A stretch of 64,000 nucleotides of DNA from Rana temporaria (GCF_905171775.1 NC_053490.1:11677155-11741154), one strand, 5' to 3'; positions 11,204-22,435 are shown, counted from the first letter of the stretch. The notes: generated by a model from the letters alone, not told the origin. Translations and numbers: made by a program.

Positions 11204-12484
11204 TGTAGCGCTACCCCCGAAGGAGCCGCTGGTTGTTTTAGGATCTACTCTCTTTGACTTGGCTCACCCCTATCTAATTCACTCGAACCCTCCCTTGACA
11301 CATCAGAAGTCTGGTATTTCAGGGTATTGTGACCTCTGCTTGGCTGGGGGTCACAATAGCAGGCACACAACATGCAGTAACAATATGGCAATAGTATTAC
11401 CTGTTCTCTTTGGATGGTCCCTCCAGACTAGAAAATACACTCCACACAGTTGATATATTTAAATAAGAAAAGATAAGTTTAATTTATGTGAACTTGGCAA
11501 ACAGGCTTAGATTTACTTCACAAGCAAACAACTGGCAGGTAATGACTCACTGTGATTCAGTAAGGGCCCTTATTGGAATCAGCAATTTGTATCAGCAGAT
11601 AAAAACCTAAACTAAAGAATGGTACCATTCACTTAACTAAACTAGGCAGTCTATGCTCGCGAGCGCCCTCTAGCGGGCAGTCCTGTAAACAGTTGGAGCT
11701 CACGTTGCGGCCGGTTGGTGCACTTTAAATTTATAATCCACAAGTGGCATTTGATGAATGAAGCTACACAACAAAGTATCTAGAACAGCAAACGTTGGTG
11801 AACTGATCGCCCGCCAGCGTCAGTCACTTCTATGAACACTTAAACGGTTAGTAAGACCTCCAAGTCTCAGCGGGAGGCCAACATGTGTCTCCGGCCTGTG
11901 AGGTGGCACTAAGGTGTCTGTTTGAAGGGGAAACTAGAAGTTGAGCGTGTGTTCTCTCACCCGACAGGCCGATCCGCCTGAATTCTCCTCAGATGGCGCG
12001 TTGATAGAACATTGCTCCGCAGCACAAGGATCCTGGACGAGGGTGCTCCACTGTTTCAGTTGTCAGCTGGGCTGCCTCTTCGATCTCCGGAAACACTGGC
12101 TGGTTGCTGGAGTCTTGCTTCCTTCTGGATGGCTGGTCTCTCGGTGGGTTTAGGCTCAGGCTTCTGGCCTAACAGCACAGCTGTGTTGTGTCAGCAGCTC
12201 CACAGAGGAGAAGAATGCAGGTCCCGAGAGAGCGAAAACAGCCACTCCCTTTCCTTAAGTAACCTCCCCCATAAGTCTGTGCGGAGGTGTCACATGTTCA
12301 AGTGACGCAGGGCATTGTGGGATGTGTAGTCTGTTTCTCCTAAGTCAATGGAGTCCATATCTCCTGCTACTTGCAGTCCCACAATCCATCACTTTCTTAA
12401 AGGTATCTTACATATTTACAAGCAAGAATAAAGTTCCAGCGGGAATGGCCTGTCATTAGACTCCGACAGGATGACCCCGCTACA
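11204..12484 (+). mobile_element. Solo LTR, 1281 bp, TSD ATTC
   Basis: The segment begins TGTAGCGCTACCCCCGAAGG and ends CCCCGCTACA, so the termini are inverted (TGTAGC...GCTACA). A 4-bp duplication ATTC lies at 11200-11203 and 12485-12488. No internal gag-pol region or second LTR lies beside it, so it reads as a solo LTR left by recombination. Orientation follows the conventional TG...CA. Superfamily is inferred only as LTR-class; a 4-bp duplication would fit Gypsy-like elements. Inverted matches to its first ~30 bp occur at 10087-10116. Confidence 0.75.
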
Positions 12485-12655
12485 ATTCCTTTAAATTTCG
12501 TACCTGGGGGGGGGTGTATAGTATGCCTTAAAGTAGCGCATGTTTCCCATATTAGAACAGTCCCTGCACAAAATAAAATTTCTAAAAGAAAAAAAGTAAT
12601 TTAAAACTACTCACGGCTATAATGAATTGTCAGGTCCCAGCAATACAGATACAAT

Positions 12656-12723
12656 TCATAAAAAAAAAACAGCATGGGGTCCCCCCCAGTCCATTACCAG
12701 GCCCTTTGGGTCTAGTATGAATA
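12656..12723. repeat. GTCCCCC...CCAGGCCC repeat half, split by TTAA element
   Basis: GGGGTCCCCCC and ACCAGGCCCTTTGGGTC here resemble 13670-13712 (GGGGGTCCCCCC, ATACCAGGCCCTTCAGGTC). The same pair of words occurs in the arms of the palindrome at 5946-7945. The TTAA-bounded element at 12728-13631 separates the two halves. Confidence 0.5.
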
Positions 12724-12727
12724 TTAA

Positions 12728-13631
12728 CCACTTAACCCCCGGACCATATTGCTGCCCAAAGACCAGAGTACTTTTTGTGATTCTGGACTGCGTCGCTTTA
12801 ACTGACAATTGCGCGGTCGTGCGACGTGGCTCCCAAACAAAATTGGCGTCCTTTTTTTCCCACAAATAGAGCTTTCTTTTGGTGGTATTTGATCACCTCT
12901 GCGATTTTCATTTTTTGCGCTATAAACAAAAATAGAGCGACAATTTTGAAAAAAAAAAATGTTTTTTACTTTTTGCTGTAATAAATATCCCCCAAAAATA
13001 TATAAAAAAACATTTTTTTTCCTCAGTTTAGGCCGATACGTATTCTTCTACCTATTTTTCGTAAAAAAAATCACAATAAGCGTTTATTGATTGGTTTGCG
13101 CAAAAGTTATAGCGTTTACAAAATAGGGGGTATTTTTATGTAATTTTTCTTAATATATTTTTTTACTAGTAATGGCGGACACTTCGGACACTTTTGACAC
13201 ATTTTTGGGGCCATTGGCATTTTTATAGCGATCAGTGCTATAAAAATGCATTGGATTACTATAAAAATGCCACTGGCAGGGAAGGGGTTAACACTAGGGG
13301 GCGGGGAAGGGGTTAAGTATGTTCCCTCTGTGTGTTCTTACTGTGAGGGGGGTGGCCTCACTAGGGGAAACACTGATCCTCGGTTCATACATTGTATGAA
13401 CGGAAGATCAGCATTTCCCCCGCTGACAGGACCGGGAGCTGTGTGTTTACACACACAGCTCCCGTTCCCTGCTCTGTACCGAGCGATCGCATGTGCCCGG
13501 CGGCGATCGCACCCGCCGGGCACACGCACGGGAGTCTGGTGGCGGCTAAAAGAGAGGACGTATAGCTACGGGCTCTCGCCTAGGAGAGCCGACCTGCCGC
13601 CGTATAATGACGGTGGCTGGTCGGCTAGTAG
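12728..13631 (+). mobile_element. TTAA-bounded non-autonomous element, copy a
   Basis: The element lies between TTAA at 12724-12727 and TTAA at 13632-13635. The left end reads CCACTTAACCCCCGGACC. The right end, read inwards, is CTACTAGCCGACC, so the termini are weakly inverted. The middle has AT-rich blocks (GCGCTATAAAC, TTTTTACTTTTTGCTG) and a GC-rich tail with CGTATAATGACGG. No open frame of transposase type is present. TTAA targets are used by piggyBac and Kolobok elements; which of these mobilised the family is not shown. Related copies lie near 28.2, 32.3, 38.6, 42.4 and 50.3 kb. Confidence 0.75.
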
Positions 13632-13635
13632 TTAA

Positions 13636-13955
13636 GGGGAACCCTGATCCAAAATTTTAAAAAAAAGCGTGGGGGTCCCCCCAAATTTCATACCAGGCCC
13701 TTCAGGTCCCCATCCCCACCATGAACATAAAGCTCATCCCTAATGATGACACACATCTCCCAGGAGCAGTAGCAAGCAGAGGCGCCAAGGGAAGTGATGT
13801 AATGAGCCTAGGAGAGAAAGGAGGAAGATTTCAATGGACCACATTGCAACAGGCATCAAGAGGAGAGTAAAAAAATATATATATCCAAGTCTAAATAAGT
13901 CCTATAGTTTCCCAACAGCACAACTTATTTTCATGAAATTATCCTGTGCATCATT
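13636..13955. other. Short spacer downstream of olfactory receptor
   Basis: It contains the second half of the GTCCCCC/CCAGGCCC repeat (to about 13715) and otherwise nothing recognisable. This is the 3' flank of the receptor gene, where an untranslated region and poly(A) site would lie. Confidence 0.4.
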
Positions 13956-14963
13956 TCAGTGTACTTCTTTATGTTTAACAATTTTGACAAATTTGGAAGA
14001 TAATTTCATCTGAAAGTTTGGCCATTTTGGCCCCTCATTTAGTATCTGTAAATATTGAACAACTTTCATTTTCAAGGCATGTGTTCGAATTCCATATATC
14101 AGAGGGTTAAGGAGTGGTGGGAACACGAGGGGTGTCACAGAGAGGAGAACATGGGCCATAAGAGGGAGGTTTACTGCCTCTAGTCGGTACCTCAAAAAAA
14201 CAAATAAAAATCCCATCAAAAATATGGAAAAGTTGAGTAAATGCGTCACCAAGGTGTGGATGGCTTTCTGACGGGACTCTTTGGAGATTCGCAGGCAGAC
14301 AATAAATATCCTGAAGTAGGAGAAGACAGTAACCAAAATAGTAATGGAAAAGTAAGAGGAGGTTACAACAGCTGTATAAATTCTATTCACTAAAGCGTCC
14401 AGGCAAGACAGGACAATGAAAGACATGTTGTCACAATAAATACTGTTAATTTTATTCCCACAAAGAGAAAGACGCCACGCCATAAGAATAGTTATGAATA
14501 CAAAGATGAAGGCTGTGACCCAACATGTAGCAGTGATCCTCAGGACCTTGGCATTGGTCATCAAGGTGGAATATTGAAGAGGTTGACATATTGCCAAGTA
14601 ACGGTCGTAGGCCATAACTGTAAAAGTGCTCATTTCTAACAATGCAAAAGTGGTAATACAAAAAGCTTGGATCAGACACTCGCTATGAGAAATCGTCTTC
14701 GAGGAGGTGATCAAGTCAACTATCAGTTTTGGAAAAAATGAGGAGCTTCCGAAAATCCCGTTGAAGACCAGGCTGGCTATGAGAATGTACATAGGTTCAT
14801 GGAGGGTCTTTTCCTTCAGCACCACCAGCACAATGATGCTATTTATCATCAGAGTAAAGAGATAGATCACCGTAAAAAATGGGAAGTAGAGATATTTTTG
14901 CATCTCCATCTCTACCAGCCCCAGGAGCACGAAACTACCGCTGACGTTGGCTACGATCTCCAT
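13956..14963 (-). CDS. Olfactory receptor, intact, 335 aa
   Basis: This is a seven-helix rhodopsin-type receptor that would bind odorants in the olfactory neuron membrane and signal through a Golf-type G protein (family knowledge). Visible hallmarks are: an N-glycosylation site N6-V-S; LHEPMY at 54-59 in loop 1; C96 for the helix 3 disulfide, with C168 and C177 in loop 2; MAYDRYLAIC at 117-126 at the end of helix 3; SYFRIF at 215-220; KAIHTLVTHL at 233-242 in helix 6; and NPLIYG at 286-291 in helix 7. The coding exon is uninterrupted, as is usual for the family, and starts at ATG 14961-14963. The C-tail is about 20 residues longer than average. It is 62% identical to the receptor at 43681-44643. 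Class is uncertain; the sequence looks unlike common mammalian class II receptors. Confidence 0.97.
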   Translation of the reverse strand: MEIVANVSGSFVLLGLVEMEMQKYLYFPFFTVIYLFTLMINSIIVLVVLKEKTLHEPMYILIASLVFNGIFGSSSFFPKLIVDLITSSKTISHSECLIQAFCITTFALLEMSTFTVMAYDRYLAICQPLQYSTLMTNAKVLRITATCWVTAFIFVFITILMAWRLSLCGNKINSIYCDNMSFIVLSCLDALVNRIYTAVVTSSYFSITILVTVFSYFRIFIVCLRISKESRQKAIHTLVTHLLNFSIFLMGFLFVFLRYRLEAVNLPLMAHVLLSVTPLVFPPLLNPLIYGIRTHALKMKVVQYLQILNEGPKWPNFQMKLSSKFVKIVKHKEVH

Positions 14964-15082
14964 CTTTGGCTACTATCTGTTAAAATCAAATAAATAGTTT
15001 AAATTAGTTTAACCACCTATTGTTCATAATAGATGAAAACATTCCACTAGAAGCTCAGTGCTCAAGAAAAGTCAGATGTAGA

Positions 15083-15683
15083 CCAGTAGTGTATTTAGGT
15101 TTTGTGCTACCCTAGGCCTGACTAAACTTGTGCACCCCTTAATTTAAATATGACCCACCCCTTCCTGCCAAGGCCACACCCCTTTCTGTTTAAGACCTGA
15201 CCTGAAATGTTTGCGTGGGGACACTAGTTCTTAGGGCCTGGGGGGGGGGGGCAATGGATTCTCTTAATTTGCATACATTTCCTCTCACTTCCTGTTTGGC
15301 TATGGGGCAGGAAGTGAAGGGAAATCTCTACAATGGGTCAGGGCTGGTAAGAAACTGACAGGGGCTATAACCCTCCCTTAATATATCCAAAATGAAACAA
15401 ATAGTTCTACTTTAAGCACAAATTTCTGATAATTTTGTGGAGAGGACTAAGTGGATATAATGGTGCAGCAGAAACACATAGCAAAGTGAGGAAGGTTCGT
15501 GGTCCAGGATGCTAGGACAGTCAAAATTAGAAGCAGCCCCCCCCCCCCCCACAGTTGCGGATTGCCAGCCACCTGCATACCAGAAGCAGTGCCCAAGCAC
15601 AAGCCGGTGGGGACTCTTTCCATGCAGTCCCCCTGCAAAGTGCTGCCGTAGGCCTGGGCTTTGTTGGCCTAGGCCAGGATGCA
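15083..15683. mobile_element. Retroposon-like repeat, 0.6 kb
   Basis: It begins CCAGTAGTGTATTTAGG and ends GGCCTAGGCCAGGATGCAG. It aligns end to end with the two halves of the insertion at 20112-21434, apart from a Harbinger MITE that only the second copy contains. The second copy has a 10-bp target duplication, so the family is likely a retroposon. This copy supplies the empty site GACACTAGTTCTTAGG for that MITE. No open frame is meaningful. Confidence 0.7.
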
Positions 15684-15786
15684 GCCTTGGATGTAGCACC
15701 CTCCTAGATAGGTGTTAGGATTTTGTGCTGGCTCACTATATACAGTGGAATTATGTCTATGTGTAACCAGTGAAGCTGATTTTGAT

Positions 15787-16225
15787 TACCGTATTTATCG
15801 GCGTATACCGCGCACTTTTTTCCCCTTAAAATAAGGGGAAAATCGTGGGAGCGCGATATACGCCAATCCCCGCTTCCCGCACTGTGTTTGAATGCTGCCG
15901 CCAACATATACCCAGCGCAGTACACTCATGTACACTAGGCCAGGCTCGGCTCCCCTCGCGGTCACGCCCTGGTCGGAACAGGGCGTGACCGCGAGGGGAG
16001 CCGAGCCTGGCCGAGTGTACCCGAGTGTACTGCGCTCGGTATATGTCGGCGGCGGCGTTCAAACACAGCGCGGGAAGCGGGGATCGACTCAGAAACAGCT
16101 CGGGAGAAGCGGGGAGGACACCACCAGGGCCGCAGACGGACGCCGGACCGGACGCCGGGCAAGACACCAACGAGGGGCATTCAAACTGAGTATTTTCTTT
16201 TTTTCCTGAAATTTCCCTTCCAGGG
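15787..16225. mobile_element. TACCGTATTTATC element with long hairpin (right end lost)
   Basis: It starts TACCGTATTTATCGGCG and shares its length with the complete copy at 32853-33342, whose two ends are inverted. From about 15875 to 16080 it is a nearly perfect inverted repeat with arms of about 100 bp (centre near 15975, words such as GAGGGGAGCCGAGCCTGG in both orientations). The right terminus GATAAATACGGTA is absent. Non-autonomous; superfamily unknown. Confidence 0.75.
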
Positions 16226-16850
16226 ATATAGGTCTGTTCAGTGTTTCAGCTGCTGCTGGTTTTACTACCCCCTCTTATTTCAATGGAGCTGTAGAATTCT
16301 CTGGAACATACAGTAGGTGTGGGGCAATGCAAATAGCAGCATGAATATTTATGCAGCCCTGGCCAATCCCAGGGAGCAGGGCCCTGAAGGCTGCTGGGAG
16401 TCTGCATAAATACTCTGACACACTGAGCTTTTGGCTCTTTACCTGCAGAGGGTCAGTCCAACCTGGATGGCTGCTGACCTGCAGGACAATGCTCCAATGT
16501 TCGTGAGGCCTCAGGTGAGCGACCTGAGGACTTGGGTGCTGAAGCTACAGAGAGCTGACTGAGATGCTGTCTGCTGAATATCGAATCTGGTATCACTGGA
16601 GCAAGGTGTTGGAAGGAGGCAACCAACTGTCCCTGGACATTTTGTGAGTATAGACTGCTATGAGAGATCTTAGAGACCTTTGGGCTGCTGCCACTCCTCT
16701 TGTGCTAGAGAGTCAATTGTGTGTTTGTCTGAATGGGGACATCACCTGGTGTCCTAAGGAGCTCAGTCTATTTTGTTCACTGTAAAGGGACTTTGAAGAC
16801 GGAAGCCAGCATTTACCGGTAACTGTTTCCTCTAAAAAGTCAAGTCCACA
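16226..16850. other. No gene recognised
   Basis: Moderately GC-rich DNA without supported coding or clear repeat borders. It may be the upstream part of the leader-like repeat that follows. Confidence 0.35.
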
Positions 16851-17560
16851 GTTGCTAAAAACAAGGTGTCAGGAAGGCACTAACACTAGTACAGCTGAAG
16901 CATCTAGACATCCACAGCTGCGCATGCACAGGTGTGCGGGTGCCCGTTTTCCTGTGCACCCGCCGCTAATGTTGGCGCCAATGATACTATTTAAACGGCA
17001 GCACTTCAGTGCAGTGCTATTAGCTGTGTTCCTGCATCTGTTCCTGTTGTGACCATTGTTATTGACTTGGCTTGCCTTGACCTTGCTTGAATGCTTCCTG
17101 CCCTGACATTGGCCTGTCTCTAGATTTTCTCTGTCTCCTGTTAATCTGCTTGATTCTACGTTGCCGACCCCTGCTTGTCCTTGACCATTCTCTGTCCGCC
17201 TTACATGCCTGTATCTGACTGTCTGTTGCTGACCTGACTTGTCTGACCTTGCATCCAGTCATTGGCCAGCCATACTCTGCATTCTACCTGGTCCCTGCTG
17301 GTTCTTTACCTGCTGAGTGTTACCAATTCTGCTGCACCAGCCACCTGCTAGCTGCCCATCAAGCATCTGCTGCTTACCCAGTCCTGGGTCTGCTGCCATC
17401 CGTTGCTCCAGTGGTCTGAACTGTCCATGACAATGCACCTGTTACGGCAGCTGACAGAACATCTTACAGGCACTCATACCTCACGTGCTCTAGAGGCCAC
17501 TGACGCAACACCAGTGGTCTCAGAAGCAGGCTGTAGGGTCTACCTGCCGCATTATAGGTA
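16851..17560. repeat. Leader-like dispersed repeat (GACCTTGCTTG-rich)
   Basis: GCGCATGCACAGGTG and a TATTTAAA-like box are followed by CAGTGCAGTGCT. A long stretch of CTTGACC, CTGACTTG and CCTGCTTGTCC words follows. The inverted segment at 56926-57648 has the same order (CGCATGCGC words, TTTAAA, CTGACC-rich stretch). This looks like the promoter and leader of a dispersed retroelement, but no coding part is attached and no ends were fixed. Confidence 0.5.
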
Positions 17561-17879
17561 TGTGGGGTGGTCCTTCAAGAGGAAGTAAACCCTGATGGGT
17601 TTTACTTCCTCTTTTGCTCCCTGCAAAGACTGCAAATGAAAAGCATAATGGGCTAGTATGCATGTGACACTTACCTGCAAAAGAATCCAGCGATGTCCCC
17701 TGTGTCGGCAGCATCCATCTTCTGGCCCCTCTTCCTTCCGGGCAGCAGACTCTGGCTCTGTGATTCGCCGGAGCCGTGTGACATCACTCCCATGCATGCG
17801 AATGGGAGCCGCCATTAACGGCACAGGCTAGGGAAGGAACAGCACTTAGTTTTGTTTCTTCCCCGCACATGCACCATTA

Positions 17880-18320
17880 ACATTTTCAGCGGACTACAAG
17901 TGAAATATCTCCTAAACGGCGCACATAGGCTGCTCAGTAGGCCACCCAGGAGGTCGCCATTGCCCCTGTGGAATGTGCCTTCAAGCCCTCAGGTATTTGT
18001 GTTTGACTGTGAGTAAGCCTTTTTGATGGTCTTCACCAGCCATGCTGCGATGGTGCGAGAGGTTGCCGCTTGCCCTCTCCTAAAGCCACGTGAGATGACC
18101 ATGTGGTTATCGAGAGGTAGGCTAGGATGTTGGTTCTTACATTCAGTGGATGTGGTTCCCCTTGTTCTGTGGAGAAATCAGGAAGGTTTATCTCCTGATT
18201 GAAGTGGAAGGAGGATGATACCATTGGGGTTAATTGATCAGATGGTCTTAAGACTACTTTGTCTGGGTAGATGATTAGGTATGGCTCTTTCGCCAATAGA
18301 GCCTGCATCTCTGAACCACT
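17880..18320 (-). pseudogene. DIRS tyrosine-recombinase fragment
   Basis: The minus-strand translation includes LQALLAKEPYLIIYPDKVVL, FHFNQEINLPDF and, after a stop, AHSTGAMATSW. These fit the tyrosine recombinase that integrates DIRS retrotransposons as circular DNA. In the family the box near the end is usually HSTRA; here the arginine position is glycine (AHSTG), so a catalytic residue appears lost. Stop codons and loss of both ends make this a dead fragment. Assignment rests on remembered family motifs. Confidence 0.75.
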
Positions 18321-18323
18321 TGT

Positions 18324-18905
18324 AGCGCCCTGCTCCTGAAGAACAGGCGCTGCTTTAAATTTAGTGGGGTCTAAGCTGTTATTTGGCTCAGACCAGAATA
18401 ATTAATGGCAAATGTAGCCTCTGTCCTAGCCATGACTGTGCTGGGAGTATCCACCATTGATCGCCTGGGGGTGTTATTACCATCCCAGGCCAAGGGTGGC
18501 AGCAGCCTGGATATGGTGTATTGAGTGTCCCCCTCAGCAACTAATCAGTGTTAGTGGTTGCCCCGCTGTGCATGCTGGGGAGGGGTACTTAAGGGGCAGG
18601 GGTGCGCATTGTGAATCCTAGATCCGGGGCCACTTTGCCCTGGGGCTGCGGCTTCGTTTGGTGGGCCCAGTTGTCTGGTTGGGGCCTGTACCGCAAAGGT
18701 GATCCTGTGCTGTCCGTCCTGAGGGAGGAAGCCGCTTGATGAAGGAGACAAGGGGAGGACCTATCCTGGTAAGGACCATGCAAGAGACTGGTACCTTGGG
18801 AGAAGGCCTGGAAACTTCATCTAAGGATGCACCGTACACCGAGAGGCCTGACAGTGTCACCTGTTGGATCTCAAAGTTCCAGTGAAGCAAAGCTTCCAAT
18901 GGTGA
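18324..18905 (+). mobile_element. LTR-like repeat starting TGTAGCGCCCTGCTCC, copy 1
   Basis: It begins TGTAGCGCCCTGCTCCTG and continues with AATTTAGTGGG. The same start and order are found inverted at 22677-23599. Both carry GGGGAGGAC and GGCAAATGTAGCC-type words. It appears to be an LTR or leader of a retroelement family different from that at 11204-12484. The far end and any target duplication are not resolved. Confidence 0.55.
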
Positions 18906-19689
18906 AGTCCGTAAAACCAATTTATTAAAAAGTGCTCACAAATCCTCAATCATTGTACTCACATCACTCAACAATCACGTAGGCACTTCAATCAAAAAGC
19001 TCTCTAACGAAAGAGACTTGTAGTGGTAGGTTAGGTATTATGGTCACGGCAGACCCAAAACAACCAGCAGATCTCACCCTCCACTTGCTCGTTCACTTCC
19101 CCAGCTGGAACAGCTTCACCCTCGGCGGTGATACTACGTTCAGGAATCACAAAAGTTTGCCCTGCAGGCCCCGCCCAGACATGTTTCGTCACTTTGGACT
19201 TTTTCAATGGAAATCATTGGAAGCACTCTCATTTATTTTTCATGTGCATTTGATTTTCTTGTGATCACCGGTGGAATTGCCTATTAACCCTGGTGGGTTA
19301 TCAAGCTATTATGCCGATAATGTGAGTGCTAGGCATATCGTTTTGGTGAGTTTTATTCTTTTGGGAATGGATTCACGAGCACAAGAGGTGTGGTGGAAAG
19401 TTTACATCAAGATATTATTTGCCGATAAATGAAAATTTAAACCACTTGGATATTTGTGCAATTTTTGGGCATTTTGTTTGACGTATTATTTTCTGCTGTT
19501 TGTGTTTTGTTTGATTTACGTGTATGAACACAGATCACTTATATGCACTATACATTTACTTTCACGTGGTGATTTAGTATATATAAGTTTCTTCAGTTAT
19601 ATATATATTATGGTAAATTTAATCATTTCTCATAATTTATTAATTTAGTACTGTTTTTTCAAAAAACAGAGCGCTACTATTCTTTTCTT
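18906..19689. repeat. Unclassified repeat with GTTTCGTCAC motif
   Basis: It carries CCAATTTATTAAAAAGTGC at one end and AACAGAGCGCTACTATTC at the other, with ACATGTTTCGTCACTTTGG inside. The insertion at 27127-27824 shares AAGTGCAGCGCTA and GTTTCGTCACC, so both may be members of one family. There is no coding support. Confidence 0.45.
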
Positions 19690-20111
19690 TTAAGGATTCA
19701 CTTAAGGATTCACTTTTCACACACGGGCAACCAATGCAAGGTATTCTTAATCGGGGTGATATGGTCTCTCCTACCAGCACCCGTAAGTAACCTTGCTGTG
19801 GCGTTCTGAATTAGTTGGAGTCTATGCATGATCTGTTTAGGTAGGCCAAGGTACCAGTGACCCTTTAAGACTGGTAATTGTTGCATGGATGAGAGCGATC
19901 TTATCCAAGTTATCATCCAGATAGTAGAAAAGGGCCCGCAGGAGCTTTAGGCGGAGGTGGCATGAACTCACCACTCCACTCACCTGAGGGTTCAGAGTCA
20001 ATCTGGAATCCAAGATAAGCCCCATCTGCATACACATGGAACTGTAGACGGTGGCGTCGGATCAGGTTGGTCAATGATCTCATATAGATGTTAAACAGGA
20101 TTGGCGACAAC

Positions 20112-21434
20112 CAGTGGTGTATTTAGGTTTCGTGCTGCCCTAGGCCTGACTAAACGCATGCACCCCCTAATTTAAATATGAGCCACCCCTTCCTGTCAAG
20201 GCCACGCCCTTTTCTGGTTAAGACCCGTCCTGAAATTTTTGAGTGGGGACACTAGGGCCCGGATTCACAAAGCACTTACGCCGACGTATCTCCAGATACG
20301 CCGCGTAAGTGTAAGTATGCGCCGTTGTATCTATGCGCCGTGCCCATAAACTGAGATACGCCTGAAAATAGGCTTCATCCGACCGACGTAACTTTCTTAT
20401 GCCGTTGTATAGTGGGCGCATATTTACGCTGGGCGCATTTGATTTTCTATGCACATATGCAAATGAGGGAGATACGCCGATTCACAAACGTAGTTGCGCC
20501 CGGCGCATAATATACGCAGTTTGCGTAAGTCGTACGTCCGGCGTAAAGTTATTCCCCATATATGAGGCGCAACTCATGCAAAGGTATGGACCAGGGAACA
20601 CAAGCCGTCGTATTTTACGTTGTTTACGTAGTACGTAAATATGACTAGGCGTAGGTTACGTTCACGTTGTAGGCAGTGATCCGTTGTATCTTAGGGAGTA
20701 GTTCCGACATGATTCTGAGCATGCGCACTGGGATGCGGCCACGGGACGGCGCATGCACCGTTCATTTTAAGTACTTCTATGACGCTTGGCCTATCATTTG
20801 CATGGGGTCACGCCTCATTAGCATGGTTCACGCCCACTTCCACCTACGCTGGCTTACGCCGAGGAAACCCAGCGTATCTTTAACAGCGAGTGTGAGCAAG
20901 TGCTATGTGAATCCAGTGCTTGCCTCTGTGCGCATAGAAGAGATACGCTACGGCAGCATAAATATGCGCAGATGTATGTGAATCTGGGCCTAGTTCTTAG
21001 GGCCTGGGGGGGGGGGGGAATGAATTCCCTTAATTTGCATAGATTTCCTCTCACTTCCTGTTTGGCTATGGGGCAGGAAATGAAGGGAAATCTCTGCAAT
21101 GGGACAGGGATGGTAAAAAATAAATGGACAGGGGCTATAACCCTCCCTTACTCTACCCAAAATGGGGAAAAAAAAGTGTTGCCTATAGTTCTACTTTAGG
21201 CACAAATTTCGGATAATTTTATGGAGAGGACTAAGAAGATATCTATAACCATGCCAATGGTGCAGCAGAAAACATATAGCACAGTGAGGAAGGTTTGTGG
21301 TTCCAGGACAGTCAAAATTAGAAGCAGCTTGTGTTACACTAACAGTGTAGCGCAAGGCGGTGGGGACTCCGTGCTGCCCCCCTGCAAAGTCCTGCCCTAC
21401 GCTTGGGCCTTGTTGGCCTAGGCCAGGATATAGC
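20112..21434. mobile_element. Retroposon-like insertion with 10-bp TSD TTGGCGACAA
   Basis: The insertion interrupts the LINE reverse transcriptase and is flanked by TTGGCGACAA on the left (about 20102-20111) and on the right (about 21435-21444). Its outer parts (20112-20251 and 20993-21434) match the repeat at 15083-15683. A Harbinger-like MITE occupies 20255-20989. Order of events: LINE first, then this retroposon, then the MITE. Confidence 0.82.
20255..20989. mobile_element. Harbinger-like MITE with CTA TSD
   Basis: The ends GGGCCCGGATTCACA and TGTGAATCTGGGC are inverted, with CTA at 20252-20254 and 20990-20992. The uninterrupted paralogue at 15.2 kb reads GACACTAGTTC, confirming both the insertion point and the CTA duplication. 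Subterminal words (TACGCCG, GTATCTCC, GCGCATA) match the ends of the transposase-bearing elements at 57.9-64 kb. There is no coding capacity. Confidence 0.92.
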
Positions 21435-21718
21435 GTTGGCGACAACGCCGAACCCTGTGGTACCCCACAGGACAGGGAGCTGTAGTTAGAGTGATAGCCT
21501 CCCAGCCTCACCTGTTGTGCCCTATCCTGGAGGAATGAAACCATCCATGCCAATGCCAGCCCCTTGATCTTGGCCGTATCTCTAAGTCTATGCAGTAACC
21601 GTGCATGAACGATGGTATCGAAGGCAGCTGACAAGTCCAGAAGTATCAGAGCGACTTGTTTTTGGGGGCTTTGAATAACCTTGTATACGGAAAACATTAT
21701 GGTTTCTATACTTGTCAT

Positions 21719-22144
21719 TCATTTACATGTCCTGAACTCATGGAATCTTGAGCAAAGCTGGGAGGTGATTTGTTTTCCTGGATGCAAGTGTGCTGAGTTA
21801 CCAATAGAGAGGAGCAATCTGCAGGTTGCTGAATTACCCACCATTGATTAGTAAGAGGAGGAGATCGTAAAGGACTCTTGGAGAGACCTGTTTATGAGTT
21901 TTACCTCATCTGGGAGGTGAGTGTGCAACTTTACTGGTGGTGGTGTGCACTCCTTTGAGGACGAATAATCACTGTGGTGGAATTGTGTGGAAACACTGAT
22001 CATAAGAAGAGTTTTTTATTCATTGGACTATTTATCACTTATGTGTATGATTTACTAAGATTATATATTTTGCACCATATTTTTTTCAATTTAATTTGGC
22101 TTATATACATGGTGCTACATTAATTTACTCTAACGACAAAGCTC
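21719..22144. other. AT-rich unclassified DNA
   Basis: No gene recognised. It is AT-rich and similar in texture to 19200-19600 (ACTTATGTGTATGATTTAC), perhaps another piece of the same unclassified repeat. Confidence 0.35.
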
Positions 22145-22435
22145 CAATCATCTCACCACTGGACAATGAGGTCACTGTCCTCCAATCATCTCACCACTGG
22201 ACAATGAGGTCACTGTCCTCCAATCATCTCACCACTGGACAATGAGGTCACTGTACGACAATCATCTCACCACTGGACAATGAGGTCACTGTCCTCCAAT
22301 CATCTCACCACTGGACAATGAGGTCCCTGCCCTCCAATCATCTCACCACTGGACAATGAGGTCACTGCCCTCCAATCATCTCACCACTGGACAATGAGGT
22401 CACTGTACCCCAATCATCTCACCACTGGATGCAGC
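22145..22435. repeat. 38-bp tandem repeat, about 7.6 copies
   Basis: The unit begins CCAATCATCTCACCACTGG and continues ACAATGAGGTCACTGTC. Starts at 22144, 22182 and 22220 fix the period at 38 bp. Copies differ at only a few positions (for example GTCCTC, GTACGA, GCCCTC at the unit end). The array stops within GGATGCAGCAAG, where a Harbinger-like MITE end begins. Confidence 0.93.

Larger units (their letters stand above)
19690..21718 (-). pseudogene. CR1/L2-type LINE reverse-transcriptase relic, split by retroposon
   Basis: The minus-strand protein starts near 21718 with reverse-transcriptase palm motif A (LDLSAAFDT), then WMVSFLQDRAQQVRL and motif B (CGVPQGSALSP). It is cut at 21434 and resumes at 20110 with SPILFNIYM. 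It reaches HVYAD, where motif C should be YADD. A deletion then joins it directly to a C-terminal stretch (GLILDSRLTLNPQ in another frame), so the catalytic loop and thumb are broken. The tail LHWLPVCEK is typical of the CR1/L2 group. The element is 5'-truncated, as LINE copies usually are. Confidence 0.8.

Noticed and set aside
22145..22435. CRISPR array
   Set aside because: The 38-bp units are contiguous, with no spacers between repeats and no cas genes; this is an ordinary tandem repeat in a vertebrate genome.
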